The notes beneath the pieces are model-generated. The model had not been told where the DNA came from, did not search any database, and saw only the letters and a list, made by a program, of their open reading frames with translations. A DNA stretch of 64,000 bases from Neoasaia chiangmaiensis (GTDB lineage Bacteria > Pseudomonadota > Alphaproteobacteria > Acetobacterales > Acetobacteraceae), in contig NZ_CP014691.1 in assembly GCF_002005465.1 (NCBI RefSeq), positions 248,001-312,000 on the forward strand. The letters are read 5' to 3'. Both the position numbers and the translations under genes were made by a program. Shown here piece after piece: positions 46,862 to 57,158 of this stretch (position 1 is the stretch's first letter; each line of letters starts with the position of its first letter).

Positions 46862-47560
46862 TCAGCCGCGTGGTGGCCAGCGCAGCGTTGGTTCCGATCG
46901 CGGGCGGCGATTGCCGCTCTCGTCGTCATACCGTCGCCGTGCGTCCTCATCGGGTCTGGGCGACATTTCCTCACGCTGGCGAACTGGCGGCTCCTGGCGT
47001 CGTGGTTCGGGAGTAGGAGAGGTCGGCGAAGCGTTCCATGCGGGTGGCGGTGCCTGCCTTGGCGCCTCACGCGGCGGTGGCTCGAAATGCGTAGGTCTCA
47101 GAATCTGGCTGACATGATCGGGTTTGGGCTGATCCTCGTAGCGGTTTTCAGGCCTGGATGCAGGCGCAGCCGCCTGACGCGGCGTGTCAGCCGGCGGTTT
47201 CCTGACATCGGGACGCGGCTGGTTCGCTTCGTAAGGGGGCGAAGACCAGGGCATGGGGTCGCGGGTCGTGTGCTGTGGTCGCTCGGGCGCAGAGGCGGCG
47301 GCCTCTCGCGTATCGCGCGTTGGCGGCCGGAAAACAGGCTCGCCCGAGGGGCCGGTTTCCGGTTCGTTGCGTGCCAGGCGCATAGTGAGAACGCGGAGTT
47401 CGGCACGCACCTCGCTGAGTTGCAGCTCCACTTCCTCGAGCCGCGGCTTCACGCCGAACACCGAGAAAGGCATCAAAAGGAAAATCAGCCCCAGCGCGGC
47501 GGCGCCGAGGGCGATCAGAAACTGCATCCACAGGGGCATCCAGGCGAATAATGACGTCAT
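46862..47560 (-). CDS. Hypothetical membrane protein with proline-rich tail
   Basis: A 232-residue protein. One or two transmembrane segments at the N-terminus (MQFLIALGAAALGLIFLLMP) are followed by a short coiled-coil-like stretch (RLEEVELQLSEVRAELRVLT) and a long Pro/Arg/Glu-rich, probably disordered tail of about 150 residues. Start at 47,560; an upstream extension is unlikely. The function is unknown; the layout suggests a tether or scaffold at the inner membrane. Confidence 0.65.
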   Translation of the reverse strand: MTSLFAWMPLWMQFLIALGAAALGLIFLLMPFSVFGVKPRLEEVELQLSEVRAELRVLTMRLARNEPETGPSGEPVFRPPTRDTREAAASAPERPQHTTRDPMPWSSPPYEANQPRPDVRKPPADTPRQAAAPASRPENRYEDQPKPDHVSQILRPTHFEPPPREAPRQAPPPAWNASPTSPTPEPRRQEPPVRQREEMSPRPDEDARRRYDDESGNRRPRSEPTLRWPPRG

Positions 47561-47690
47561 GGCGCGATCTAGTCGAATTTCAGGGAATCCGCCAAGAGTC
47601 AAATGTCAAATTTGTTTATGATGCGTTCACGAAATTGCCCGCCACGCCGTGCTGGTGGCGTGTGGGCATCTATCGGGGGTGCTTCAGGGC

Positions 47691-47957
47691 TTACATGCCC
47701 AGTGCGCGACGATAGACATCCAGAAGGGTTTCCTGTTCCTCGACGTCCGCAGGCTCCTGCTTGCGAATGCGGATGATCTGCTTGATGACCTTCACGTCGA
47801 AGCCGGCGGATTTCGCTTCCGAGAAGATGTCCTTGATATCGCCGCCCAGTGCCTTGCGCTCTTCCTCGAGGCGTTCGACACGCTCGATGATCGAACGCAG
47901 GCGATCCGCCGCGATGCCACCGACGGACGCATCGTCATGTAGGGTCTCGTTATCCAT
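47691..47957 (-). CDS. gapR: GapR-like nucleoid protein (DUF2312)
   Basis: An 88-residue helical protein. The core is a coiled coil (DRLRSIIERVERLEEERKAL) followed by IKDIFSEAKSAGFDVKVIKQ and IIRIRKQE, the DUF2312 signature. Known in Caulobacter: GapR binds overtwisted AT-rich DNA ahead of polymerases and is essential. The length and signature match well. It is a single gene in its own unit, 212 bp from the divergent zwf. Confidence 0.9.
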   Translation of the reverse strand: MDNETLHDDASVGGIAADRLRSIIERVERLEEERKALGGDIKDIFSEAKSAGFDVKVIKQIIRIRKQEPADVEEQETLLDVYRRALGM

Positions 47958-48050
47958 GGGTGTTCTCCGTTCGATGCCCTGATTGCGCGAATGCGGGGGC
48001 TTATCGCGGGGTCGTGTAGGCGGTCAATGGGGTTTGACGGTCTGCAAGTC

Positions 48051-48080
48051 TTGACATGAACAGGTGACGGACGGAACTAA
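48051..48080 (+). promoter_or_regulatory. Possible zwf promoter
   Basis: A perfect -35 (TTGACA) is followed after 18 bases by a weak -10 (AACTAA), about 90 bp before the zwf start. The -10 match is poor, so this is tentative. Confidence 0.35.
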
Positions 48081-48169
48081 AGTGCATTCATCCGAGCAAG
48101 CGAGATGGCAGCGGCCCCGGTCGTGTCACGCCAGTTCGCCCGCCGCCCTCAAACGAAAGAGGCCGTATC

Positions 48170-49645
48170 ATGACCGCTGACAAACAGGTGAAGCCATTCG
48201 ACTATGTCGTTTTCGGGGCGACAGGCGACCTGACGATGCGCAAGCTGCTGCCCGCCTTCTACTATCGGCTGCTGAGTGGCGAGGTGCCGGATAGCGCGCG
48301 CATCATCGGTACAGCCCGCTCGCCGCTTGATCGCGCGACCTATCAGGGCCGCGCCCGTGACGCCCTGAAGCGGTTCGTCGCGCCGGCGGACTTCAAGGAG
48401 GCGCAGGTCGAGCGCTTCCTGAATATGGTTTATTACGTCAGCCTGGACGGCTCGAAGGCGGACAGCAACTGGGAAGGCCTGTCGGGTCTGCTGTCGGAAG
48501 GGCCGCAGGATCATGTGCGCGTCTTCTATTTCGCCACGGCCCCCAACCTGTATGAGGCGGTCTCCGCCAATCTGCACGCCAAGGGGCTGGTGACGGACGA
48601 TGCGCGCGTCGTGCTGGAGAAGCCGATCGGAACGGATCTTGCCACGGCGGATGAGATCAATACGGGGGTGGGCAAGTTCTTCAAGGAGAACAACATCTTC
48701 CGTATCGATCATTATCTGGGCAAGGAGACCGTCCAGGATGTGATCGCGCTGCGGTTCGCCAATCCGTTGCTGTCGGCGGTGTGGTCCGGTGACTATATCA
48801 AGTCCGTTCAGATCACGGCGGCGGAGACGGTCGGCGTGGAGGGGCGGGCGGCTTATTACGATACGTCGGGTGCTCTTCGCGACATGGTGCAGAACCATCT
48901 TTTGCAGGTGCTCTGTCTGGTGGCGATGGAGCCTCCGGCCTCGCTTGAGGCCGATGCGGTTCGCGATGCGAAAGTGGCCGTGCTCAAATCGCTGCGCCCG
49001 CTTGCCGGCGACCGTCTGACAAGCGATACCGTGCGCGGCCAGTATGTCGCCGGTGAGATCAACGAGGAGAATGTCCGCGGCTATCTCGAGGAACTGGGCC
49101 ACGCGAGCAATACGGAGACCTATGTCGCCCTGCGTGCCGAGGTCGACACGCCGCGCTGGAAAAACGTGCCGTTCTATATCCGGACGGCGAAGCGGCTGCA
49201 TCGCAAGGTGAGCGAGATCGTCATTACCTTCAAGCCCGCCGAGACAAACCTCTTTCCGCAGGCGCCAAAAGCCAATGTTCTCGTTATCCGTGTTCAGCCG
49301 GATGAAGGGCTGACCTGGCACCTCAGCGTCAAGGATCCGCAGGACGACAGCTTCGAACTGCGCGATGCGACGATGGACACGCATTTCGGCCCGCAATTCA
49401 AGGTTCGCTATCCGGACGCATATGAACGCTTGCTGTTGGATGCGGTCCGCGGTTATCCCGTGCTCTTCATTCGTCGCGATGAAGTCGAGGCGGCGTGGCG
49501 GTGGGTTGCACCGATCATGGAGGCCTGGGCGAACGGCACGGTCCCGATGTCGCAGTATGCAGCTGGCAGCTGGGGACCGGAAGAGGCCACGGCGATGCTC
49601 GCCGAGCATGGCGATACGTGGCACGAGGCGATACATCGCCAGTAG
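48170..49645 (+). CDS. zwf: Glucose-6-phosphate 1-dehydrogenase
   Basis: Oxidises glucose-6-phosphate to 6-phosphogluconolactone with NADP+ (or NAD+), the entry to the oxidative pentose phosphate and Entner-Doudoroff routes that dominate sugar use in acetic acid bacteria. The 491 residues are full length. The cofactor loop VFGATGDLTMRKLLPA and the substrate/active-site motif RIDHYLGKE (about residue 180) are intact. GAAAGAGG precedes the ATG. A hypothetical gene follows 19 bp downstream; no pgl or gnd is in the window. Confidence 0.97.
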   Translation: MTADKQVKPFDYVVFGATGDLTMRKLLPAFYYRLLSGEVPDSARIIGTARSPLDRATYQGRARDALKRFVAPADFKEAQVERFLNMVYYVSLDGSKADSNWEGLSGLLSEGPQDHVRVFYFATAPNLYEAVSANLHAKGLVTDDARVVLEKPIGTDLATADEINTGVGKFFKENNIFRIDHYLGKETVQDVIALRFANPLLSAVWSGDYIKSVQITAAETVGVEGRAAYYDTSGALRDMVQNHLLQVLCLVAMEPPASLEADAVRDAKVAVLKSLRPLAGDRLTSDTVRGQYVAGEINEENVRGYLEELGHASNTETYVALRAEVDTPRWKNVPFYIRTAKRLHRKVSEIVITFKPAETNLFPQAPKANVLVIRVQPDEGLTWHLSVKDPQDDSFELRDATMDTHFGPQFKVRYPDAYERLLLDAVRGYPVLFIRRDEVEAAWRWVAPIMEAWANGTVPMSQYAAGSWGPEEATAMLAEHGDTWHEAIHRQ

Positions 49646-49664
49646 GAACATGGAGTAAGGCAGT

Positions 49665-50138
49665 TTGGCGGGATCGGATACCACAACACCACGCAAGTTG
49701 GGACTGGGCAATCTCAAGCGGCCGCCGCGCAAGCCGCGTACGCTGAGGCAGCATCTGATCCGGCGTCTATTGGTGGTGATCCCGGCTTCGCTGCTGATGG
49801 TCGTGCTGATGAAATCCGGCTGGATCGATTTCGCCGCCGATCGCATGACGTTCGACAAGCTCTCGTGGTTCGACAATACCAAGCTTGTCGAACATCTGCG
49901 CATTCTCGTGCGTCATGATGGCCTGACGGACGAACCCGCGCATTGTCTGATGTTCATCGTCAACGGCGACGACCCGCCGAATGCGACGCGGATCGACGTC
50001 ATGGCGAAGCACGTTGGCAACTGCCCGAATCCCAACGGCGAGTTCCCCAAGCTTTTCACGGTGAAGGTCGACAAGGCCGAGCGACTTCTGTTCACCGATG
50101 CGGGGACGCCCGGTAATTTCCGCCCGATGCCGCAATAG
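49665..50138 (+). CDS. Hypothetical membrane-anchored protein
   Basis: A 157-residue protein, not recognised. A basic N-terminus (KRPPRKPRTLRQHLIRR) precedes one transmembrane helix (LLVVIPASLLMVVLMKSG, about 34-51), then a soluble domain of about 105 residues with two cysteines (AHCLMF; VGNCPNP). It starts with TTG, GGAGTAAGG lying just upstream; no ATG fits the basic start. The 19-bp gap after zwf suggests cotranscription. Convergent with the VOC gene. Confidence 0.65.
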   Translation: MAGSDTTTPRKLGLGNLKRPPRKPRTLRQHLIRRLLVVIPASLLMVVLMKSGWIDFAADRMTFDKLSWFDNTKLVEHLRILVRHDGLTDEPAHCLMFIVNGDDPPNATRIDVMAKHVGNCPNPNGEFPKLFTVKVDKAERLLFTDAGTPGNFRPMPQ

Positions 50139-50143
50139 AAACG

Positions 50144-50527
50144 TCAGATCTGGTAGAGTTCCAGCGGCAGATCATCGGGGTCGGCGAAGAACGTGAAGAG
50201 TTTTCCGGTATGCGGATCAGTCCGTACGGCCTCGCACGCGACGCCTCTTGCCGCGAGGTGCCGCACAGCGTCGTAAATGTCACGAACGGAAAGCGCCAGA
50301 TGACGCAGGCCGCTGGCCTCAGGCCGGGATACGCGCGCCGGTGGCTCGGGGAACGAAAATAACTCGATCTGAGCCGAACCGAGTGCAAGATCGCATTTCC
50401 AGGACTGTCGTTCCTTGCGATAGACCTCGCGCACGATCGGCAGACCCAGGATTTCCGTATAGAAGGCACGCGAACGCTCGTAATCCGACGCGATGACAGC
50501 GACGTGATGGATGCCTTCGATATTCAT
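50144..50527 (-). CDS. VOC-family metalloprotein, YaeR/glyoxalase-like
   Basis: A 127-residue vicinal-oxygen-chelate fold protein. Metal-ligand positions are recognisable: His in IHHVAVIASDY, Glu in IELFSFPEP, His in LRHLALSV, Glu in LPLELYQI. This matches the YaeR group, related to glyoxalase I but of unproven substrate. The start ATG overlaps the trmJ stop (ATGA), so it is the third gene of the cysS-trmJ operon. Confidence 0.82.
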   Translation of the reverse strand: MNIEGIHHVAVIASDYERSRAFYTEILGLPIVREVYRKERQSWKCDLALGSAQIELFSFPEPPARVSRPEASGLRHLALSVRDIYDAVRHLAARGVACEAVRTDPHTGKLFTFFADPDDLPLELYQI

Positions 50528-51308
50528 GCCGCGCCACCTTGCCTTGCTTTTCTGCCCCGGGACAACTCCGTTACCACGCCATGGAGTGTCCGCAACTCCT
50601 GCTCCGTGACATCGCCACGCTGGAACAGATGGCGGAGATTCCGGATCATGCCGGCGCGCTTCTGCTCGTTACGCAGGAAGCCGCAGTCATCGAGATCGCG
50701 CGTGAGATGACCCAGAAAGTTCTCCAGTTCGCCCTTCGTCGCGACATGTGTCTCGTTGGTCATCAAGGTTTGCGGTGGCGTCTCGTCGCAGGCCATCCAC
50801 CACTCGTAGGCCATGATGAGCACCGCCTGCGCAAGATTGAGGGACATGAAGTCCGGGTTGAGCGGATAGCGGATCAACGTGTCCGCTCGCGCCATGTCCT
50901 CATTGTCGAGACCGGCACGCTCAGGCCCGAACAGCAGTCCGGAGCGCAGGCCGCGATTGGCGATCGCGCGCAGCTCGGCGGCGGCGCCTCGCGCCGTCAT
51001 GACGGTCTTTACGATATGGCGTGGGCGAGGGCAGGTGGCCATGACACGATGCAGGTCCGCCGTTGCTTCATCGACGGTCGAATACACGGTCGCAGCGTCC
51101 AGAATACGGTGCGCACCGGACGACGCATACCAGGCGCGCTCCTGCGGCCATCCGTCGCGGGGCGCGACCAGCCTCAGGTGAAACAGACCGCCATTTGCCA
51201 TGGCGCGGGCCGTCGTGCCGATATTCTCGGCCAGCTGTGGTCGCACGAGAATGACGACCGGACTGTTTTCGCCGATCGGGCCGATATCCGCACCGCCGTC
51301 ACGCCCGG

Positions 51309-51312
<4 letters not shown>
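50524..51312 (-). CDS. trmJ: tRNA (cytidine/uridine-2'-O)-methyltransferase TrmJ
   Basis: SPOUT-class enzyme that methylates the 2'-O of residue 32 in the tRNA anticodon loop (family knowledge). The 262-residue protein has the deep-knot motifs LVRPQLAENIGTTARAM, LFGPERAGLDNED and NPDFMSLNLAQAV. A C-terminal helical extension (about 180-262) is typical of TrmJ. Both ends overlap neighbours by ATGA, with cysS in front and the VOC gene behind. The in-frame upstream start inside cysS is not needed. Confidence 0.9.
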
Positions 51313-52676
<1,364 letters not shown>

Positions 52677-52785
52677 GATCGCGATTAGATGCGTTACTGT
52701 TGGATCGGACGCAACAGGGTTTCAGCACCTTCCGGCAATATAACGGGGGGTGGCGGCATTTCCCACGATCTGCCAGAAGATTTCC

Positions 52786-54207
52786 ATGTCTCAATCGAAT
52801 GATGAGGTGGTGGCGGATCGATGTATCGACGTCTCCACCCGGTGGCCTCGGCAATTCACAACGCTGATCCGCATCGCTCTCCCCCTTAGCCTTTCGCAAA
52901 TCAGTGAAATGGCGATGGGTATCACCGATACCGTCCTGCTCGGCGGCATCGGTGCCACGGCACTTGCCGTGGGAGGACTGGCGACCACGCTCTTTTTCGT
53001 CACGTTAATCACCTTCCAGTCCGGGCTTGGCGGCATCAGCGTGCTGATCGCGCGGGCGCGAGGGGAGGCCCATCGATTTGGCGATTCCCGCGCGGCAGAT
53101 CTCTCCCGGCTGATTTCCACCGGTGTGCTGTTCGCGCTTGCCCTGTGCCTTCCGGTAGCGGCGATTTTATTATCGACAGGATGGCTGCTTCAGGCCTTTG
53201 GCGAACCGGACAAGGTGATCCACCTGAGTTCCCGGTTCATCCATGTCCTTCTCGGGGCCCTGCTGCCGGATCTGGTTGTCATTGGTCTTTTGCGCATCGT
53301 GCTTCCGGCATTCGGTTGCGAGACGCTGCTGCTCTGGACGATGCCGGGAATGGCTGTCCTCAATGGATTGACGAATGCGGCACTCATCCACGGCTGGTTC
53401 GGTCTGCCTGCCATGGGGCTCTGGGGCTCGGCGACGGCAACGGTTCTGACCGGATGGCTCGTTGCGGGCGTCCTGTTGTTCCTGGCGCGCAGGCAGGCCG
53501 CCCTGCATCGACATCTGCGACTGGCGCGCCCGGACTGGGCGGCCTTGAAGAGAATGTTGCATCTGGGTTTGCCGATGATGGGTGCCACAGGCGCGGAAGT
53601 GGCTGCTTTTCAGGTGACAGGTCTGCGTGCGGGGCATTTCGGCACGACATCACTGGCAGCCCATCAGGTCGCGCTGAGCGTCACCAGCACGCTGTTCATG
53701 ATCAGCCTTGCGCTGTCTCAGGCAGCCAATATCCGTGTATCGTTCTGGCTTGGGGCGAGGCGGATGGTGGCAGCGAAACGCGCTGCGGCCGGTGCAATCA
53801 TTCTTGCGGTTGCATGGAGCGTGATGAGCGGACTGATCCTGCTGATCTTTCCGCATTGGATTGCCGCTTTCTATCTCCGCGCAAATACGCCTGACGGTGC
53901 GGAAGCGGCGCTCATCACCGTCAAGCTTCTGAGAATTGCCGCGATCTATCAGATTTTCGACGGGATTCAGGTGACATGTACGGCCGCCTTGCGGGCGTGT
54001 CATGATACTCTGGTGCCGATGCTTGTCATGATCGGCAGCTATTGCGTTCTGACGCTGGGTTTCGGAGGCTGGTTGTCGACTGACGGCCACATGGGCGTCG
54101 TCGGATTGTGGATCGGTCTGGCGGCCGGGTTAATGGCTGTGGGAATCATCCTGCCGCCAAGACTCGTCGTCATGTTGCGGCGGCAGGAAGCGGAACTGTT
54201 GCGCTAG
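52786..54207 (+). CDS. MATE-family efflux transporter
   Basis: A 473-residue inner-membrane antiporter with 12 predicted helices in two six-helix halves. The first helix region (IALPLSLSQISEMAMGITDT) and the matching second-half start (GLPMMGATGAEVAAFQVTGL) are typical of NorM-like proteins exporting cationic compounds with Na+ or H+. The ATG at 52,786 follows AGAAGA; an upstream GTG at 52,750 is less likely. Convergent with the BON-LysM gene. Substrate unknown. Confidence 0.88.
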   Translation: MSQSNDEVVADRCIDVSTRWPRQFTTLIRIALPLSLSQISEMAMGITDTVLLGGIGATALAVGGLATTLFFVTLITFQSGLGGISVLIARARGEAHRFGDSRAADLSRLISTGVLFALALCLPVAAILLSTGWLLQAFGEPDKVIHLSSRFIHVLLGALLPDLVVIGLLRIVLPAFGCETLLLWTMPGMAVLNGLTNAALIHGWFGLPAMGLWGSATATVLTGWLVAGVLLFLARRQAALHRHLRLARPDWAALKRMLHLGLPMMGATGAEVAAFQVTGLRAGHFGTTSLAAHQVALSVTSTLFMISLALSQAANIRVSFWLGARRMVAAKRAAAGAIILAVAWSVMSGLILLIFPHWIAAFYLRANTPDGAEAALITVKLLRIAAIYQIFDGIQVTCTAALRACHDTLVPMLVMIGSYCVLTLGFGGWLSTDGHMGVVGLWIGLAAGLMAVGIILPPRLVVMLRRQEAELLR

Positions 54208-54209
54208 CT

Positions 54210-54677
54210 TTACTCCGGGATGCGGATCGTTTGGCCAGGATAGATCGCACCGTCGTTTTTCAGAAGTGGCGCGTTTGCCTTGCGAAGGTCGTCCGCCGTG
54301 ACATCTGCATCGACTTTCTCGGCGATTGCAGCCAGCGTTTCGCCTTCCGCTACCTGATGGAAGGTCGGGTCCGGTGTGCCGGCTGGCACGGTGATCTCCG
54401 ACTTGACGGTGTCGATCCCGGCGATGTTGCCGGCAGCCAGGATCATATGATCGCGCTGGGCGGCCGTCTCGGCATGGCCTTTGATCGTGATGGTGTTGTC
54501 ATGGACGACGATATGCGCCATCGCGAGCTGCGACAGGCCGTATTGCTTGAAGGCACGCTTGATGATGTTCTCACGTGGCGCTTTCGGCACGGGATGACCG
54601 GCATGCTTGATCGCTTCGACGATGGCCTCGTCATTCAGATGACGACCTGCCGCCCGGTTGAACTTGAAAATAGCCAT
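54210..54677 (-). CDS. BON-LysM domain protein (Kbp/YgaU-like)
   Basis: A 155-residue protein. The N-terminal part includes a BON domain (about 35-95; HIVVHDNTITIKGHAETAAQ) and the C-terminus is a LysM domain (about 106-155; HQVAEGETLAAIAEKVDADV; ending YPGQTIRIPE). This is the layout of E. coli Kbp (YgaU), a potassium-binding cytoplasmic protein. No signal peptide is present, which supports a cytoplasmic role. It lies 96 bp after hpnK on the same strand but may have its own promoter. Confidence 0.85.
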   Translation of the reverse strand: MAIFKFNRAAGRHLNDEAIVEAIKHAGHPVPKAPRENIIKRAFKQYGLSQLAMAHIVVHDNTITIKGHAETAAQRDHMILAAGNIAGIDTVKSEITVPAGTPDPTFHQVAEGETLAAIAEKVDADVTADDLRKANAPLLKNDGAIYPGQTIRIPE

Positions 54678-54773
54678 GATCTGTTTCTCTTGAAAAATTG
54701 CCCGTCGAAACGGGGATTCGATGAGGTTGGGTACGAAACGTTGCGTTTACGGGATCGTTCAATTCCGCAGATA

Positions 54774-55634
54774 TCAGGCGGAGATCACGCGCGCGCCATC
54801 CCATGAGACGCATTCAACGTCTGCTCGCTCCACCGCCTGACGAAACATTGGATGAGTGAGGGCATCCAGTTCGCCAACATGGTCGTAGTCCGGCATCAGG
54901 GTGCTCAACTGCCCATTGCGGGCTGTCGCCGGATGGAAATAGATCTCGGACAATCCCGGTGGCAGGTGACCGATAAGCGTCGACACGCGCCCAGCTGACA
55001 TATGGCCGCTCCAGGCAATGCCGAAGCACCAGTCATTGGTCGTCATGCCGGCGCGTTGGATCTGCCAGCGGAGCACCCGGCACCATTGGCGCAAGGCCGC
55101 ATCGCCGATCGTATCGAGACGGGTTTCGACCGCCTGTATCGGTGCAACCGGCTCCCGTGGCGTTCGCACGTGACGCAGCCCATGTTGCAGGCCGGACTGG
55201 ATCAGGAAATGCCCGACAGTCGGATGCAGGTGCATGTGCTTGTGGGCGTTGGCGTGATCCAGATGCAGACCGGACCGCGCGAATGCCCGAAACTGCGCCT
55301 CGATCTCTCGTGCCAGGGCCCGCCGCGCGGCGGGCCGGAAATAGTAATCGACGCCCAGCTTCAGCTGATCGCGGCCCAATTGTCCGTCTGGACTCGCTAT
55401 GGCCGCAATAGTCGACGGGGGCAGGGTCGCTTCGCCCTCGATCGCGACGACATGCAGCCCGACGTGGAGGTTTGGCAATCGCCTGGCCCGTCGTACCGCG
55501 TCCATACTCGCCGGGCCCGCCACCATCAGGCTGGCCGTTGAGAGGAGCCCGTTGCGATGGGCGATCTCGACGGCCTCGTTAACTTCCTCGCTTAGCCCGA
55601 AATCATCGACCGAGACGATCAGTTGTCGGGTCAT
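54774..55634 (-). CDS. hpnK: Hopanoid deacetylase HpnK (YdjC/ChbG fold)
   Basis: A 286-residue carbohydrate deacetylase of the YdjC family. The start MTRQLIVSVDDFGLSEEV carries the metal-binding Asp-Asp; HLDHANAHKHMHLHP supplies His ligands. Known: HpnK removes the acetyl group from N-acetylglucosaminyl bacteriohopanetetrol made by HpnI. The ATG at 55,634 fits homologues; upstream codons are rejected. It directly follows hpnJ (22-bp gap), in line with a role in the same side-chain pathway. Confidence 0.88.
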   Translation of the reverse strand: MTRQLIVSVDDFGLSEEVNEAVEIAHRNGLLSTASLMVAGPASMDAVRRARRLPNLHVGLHVVAIEGEATLPPSTIAAIASPDGQLGRDQLKLGVDYYFRPAARRALAREIEAQFRAFARSGLHLDHANAHKHMHLHPTVGHFLIQSGLQHGLRHVRTPREPVAPIQAVETRLDTIGDAALRQWCRVLRWQIQRAGMTTNDWCFGIAWSGHMSAGRVSTLIGHLPPGLSEIYFHPATARNGQLSTLMPDYDHVGELDALTHPMFRQAVERADVECVSWDGARVISA

Positions 55635-55656
55635 GACAGGATGTAACGATTGCAAG

Positions 55657-57081
55657 TCAGGCGGCGTGCCGATCCTTGAGGAACTGGAAGAACTCCACAC
55701 CTTCCCGTAGGCGACGCTTCATCATCTGCGGGCTGCGCACCATCTCATTGACGATGGACGCGATCTTTGGCGCGCGGAAATAGAACTTCCGATAAAATTC
55801 CTCGACGCTCTCGAAAATCTCGGTGTGGGACAGATGCGGATAGTGCAGGGGCGCAATCTGGATGCCGTGCTCGTCAATCAGCTCCGCGGCTTCCTCGTTC
55901 AGCCAGCCGTTCTCCGTTGCCTGCTTGTGGAGGAAGGTGCCGGGATACGGCGCGGCGAGGGAGACCTGCAACGTGTGCGGATTGATCTCCTGAGCGAAGC
56001 GAATCGTTTCCTGAATCGTTTCCTTCGTCTCGCCCGGCAGGCCAACGATGAACGTGCCGTGAATCTTGATTCCCAGCTTGTGGCAGTTGCGTGTGAATTC
56101 CTTGGCGACTTCGACTCGCATGCCCTTCTTGATGTTGTGCAGAATCTGCTGGTTGCCGCTTTCGTAGCCGACCAGAAGCAGGCGCAGACCATTGTCCTTC
56201 AGGACTTTCAACGTCTCATAGGGGACATTGGCTTTCGCGTTGCACGACCAGGTGATGCCCATCTTGCCAAGCTCACGAGCGATGGCTTCGGCACGCGGCA
56301 GGTCATCCGTGAAGGTGTCGTCGTCGAAGAAGAACTCCTTCACCTGCGGGAAATACTGACGTGCGAGGCGAATCTCCGCCGCGACATGCTCCGGGCTGCG
56401 CGTACGATAACGGTGGCCGCCAACCGTCTGGGGCCACAGGCAGAATGTGCAGCGGGATTTGCAGCCACGGCCCGTATAGATCGAGATATACGGATGCATC
56501 AGATACCCGATGAAGTAGTCTTCGATGCGCAGGTCACGCTTGTAGACTTCCGTGACGAAGGGCAGGCTGTCCATGTCCTCGATCATGGCGCGGTCGCGGT
56601 TGGTGACGACAACACCTTCGCTGTTGCGCCACGTGATGCCGTCGACGTCCTTGAGATCGCGTCCCTCGGCAATTTCCTTGATCGTGAAATCGAATTCATT
56701 GCGTGCGACGAAATCAATCGGGCCGCCCTTGGCCATGCTTTCTTCCGGCTGCACGGCGACCTTCGCGCCCACCATGCCGATCTTCAGATTCGGATTGGCG
56801 TCCTTCAGCATCTGCGCCACACGCACATCGGAAGCGAATGATGGCGTGGACGTATGCATGACAACCAGGTCACGGTTCATCACGTCTCGCAGGATCGGCT
56901 CCATGCCCATTTTCGCCGGCGGTGCGTCAATCAGGCGCGACCCCTCCACCATGGCCGCGGGCTGCGCCAGCCAGGTCGGATACCAGAACGACTTGATTTC
57001 GCGCTTGGCTTGGTAACGCGAGCCTGCACCACCATCGAATCCATCAAAGGAGGGGGGCTGGAGGAAAAGGGTACGCATCAT
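55657..57081 (-). CDS. hpnJ: Hopanoid radical SAM protein HpnJ
   Basis: A 474-residue B12-binding-type radical SAM enzyme. The N-terminal cobalamin-like domain (about 1-150) is followed by the 4Fe-4S motif CKSRCTFC (Cys207, Cys211, Cys214) and a radical SAM barrel (FFFDDDTFTDD; LLLVGYESGNQ). Known: HpnJ converts the glucosaminyl side chain to the cyclitol ether of composite hopanoids. Located between hpnI and hpnK, the expected partners. Confidence 0.93.
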   Translation of the reverse strand: MMRTLFLQPPSFDGFDGGAGSRYQAKREIKSFWYPTWLAQPAAMVEGSRLIDAPPAKMGMEPILRDVMNRDLVVMHTSTPSFASDVRVAQMLKDANPNLKIGMVGAKVAVQPEESMAKGGPIDFVARNEFDFTIKEIAEGRDLKDVDGITWRNSEGVVVTNRDRAMIEDMDSLPFVTEVYKRDLRIEDYFIGYLMHPYISIYTGRGCKSRCTFCLWPQTVGGHRYRTRSPEHVAAEIRLARQYFPQVKEFFFDDDTFTDDLPRAEAIARELGKMGITWSCNAKANVPYETLKVLKDNGLRLLLVGYESGNQQILHNIKKGMRVEVAKEFTRNCHKLGIKIHGTFIVGLPGETKETIQETIRFAQEINPHTLQVSLAAPYPGTFLHKQATENGWLNEEAAELIDEHGIQIAPLHYPHLSHTEIFESVEEFYRKFYFRAPKIASIVNEMVRSPQMMKRRLREGVEFFQFLKDRHAA

Positions 57082-57158
57082 GAGTAGATCGATCCTAGCA
57101 AGAGCAGCGCGGCTGGCCGCGCCATGATAGTCTGACGGCTGTCACCGATATAAGGACG

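Noticed and set aside
48149..49903. A 584-codon open frame on the minus strand across zwf
   Set aside because: It is the mirror of zwf, whose protein is full length and clearly conserved; no homology-like motif in the antisense product.
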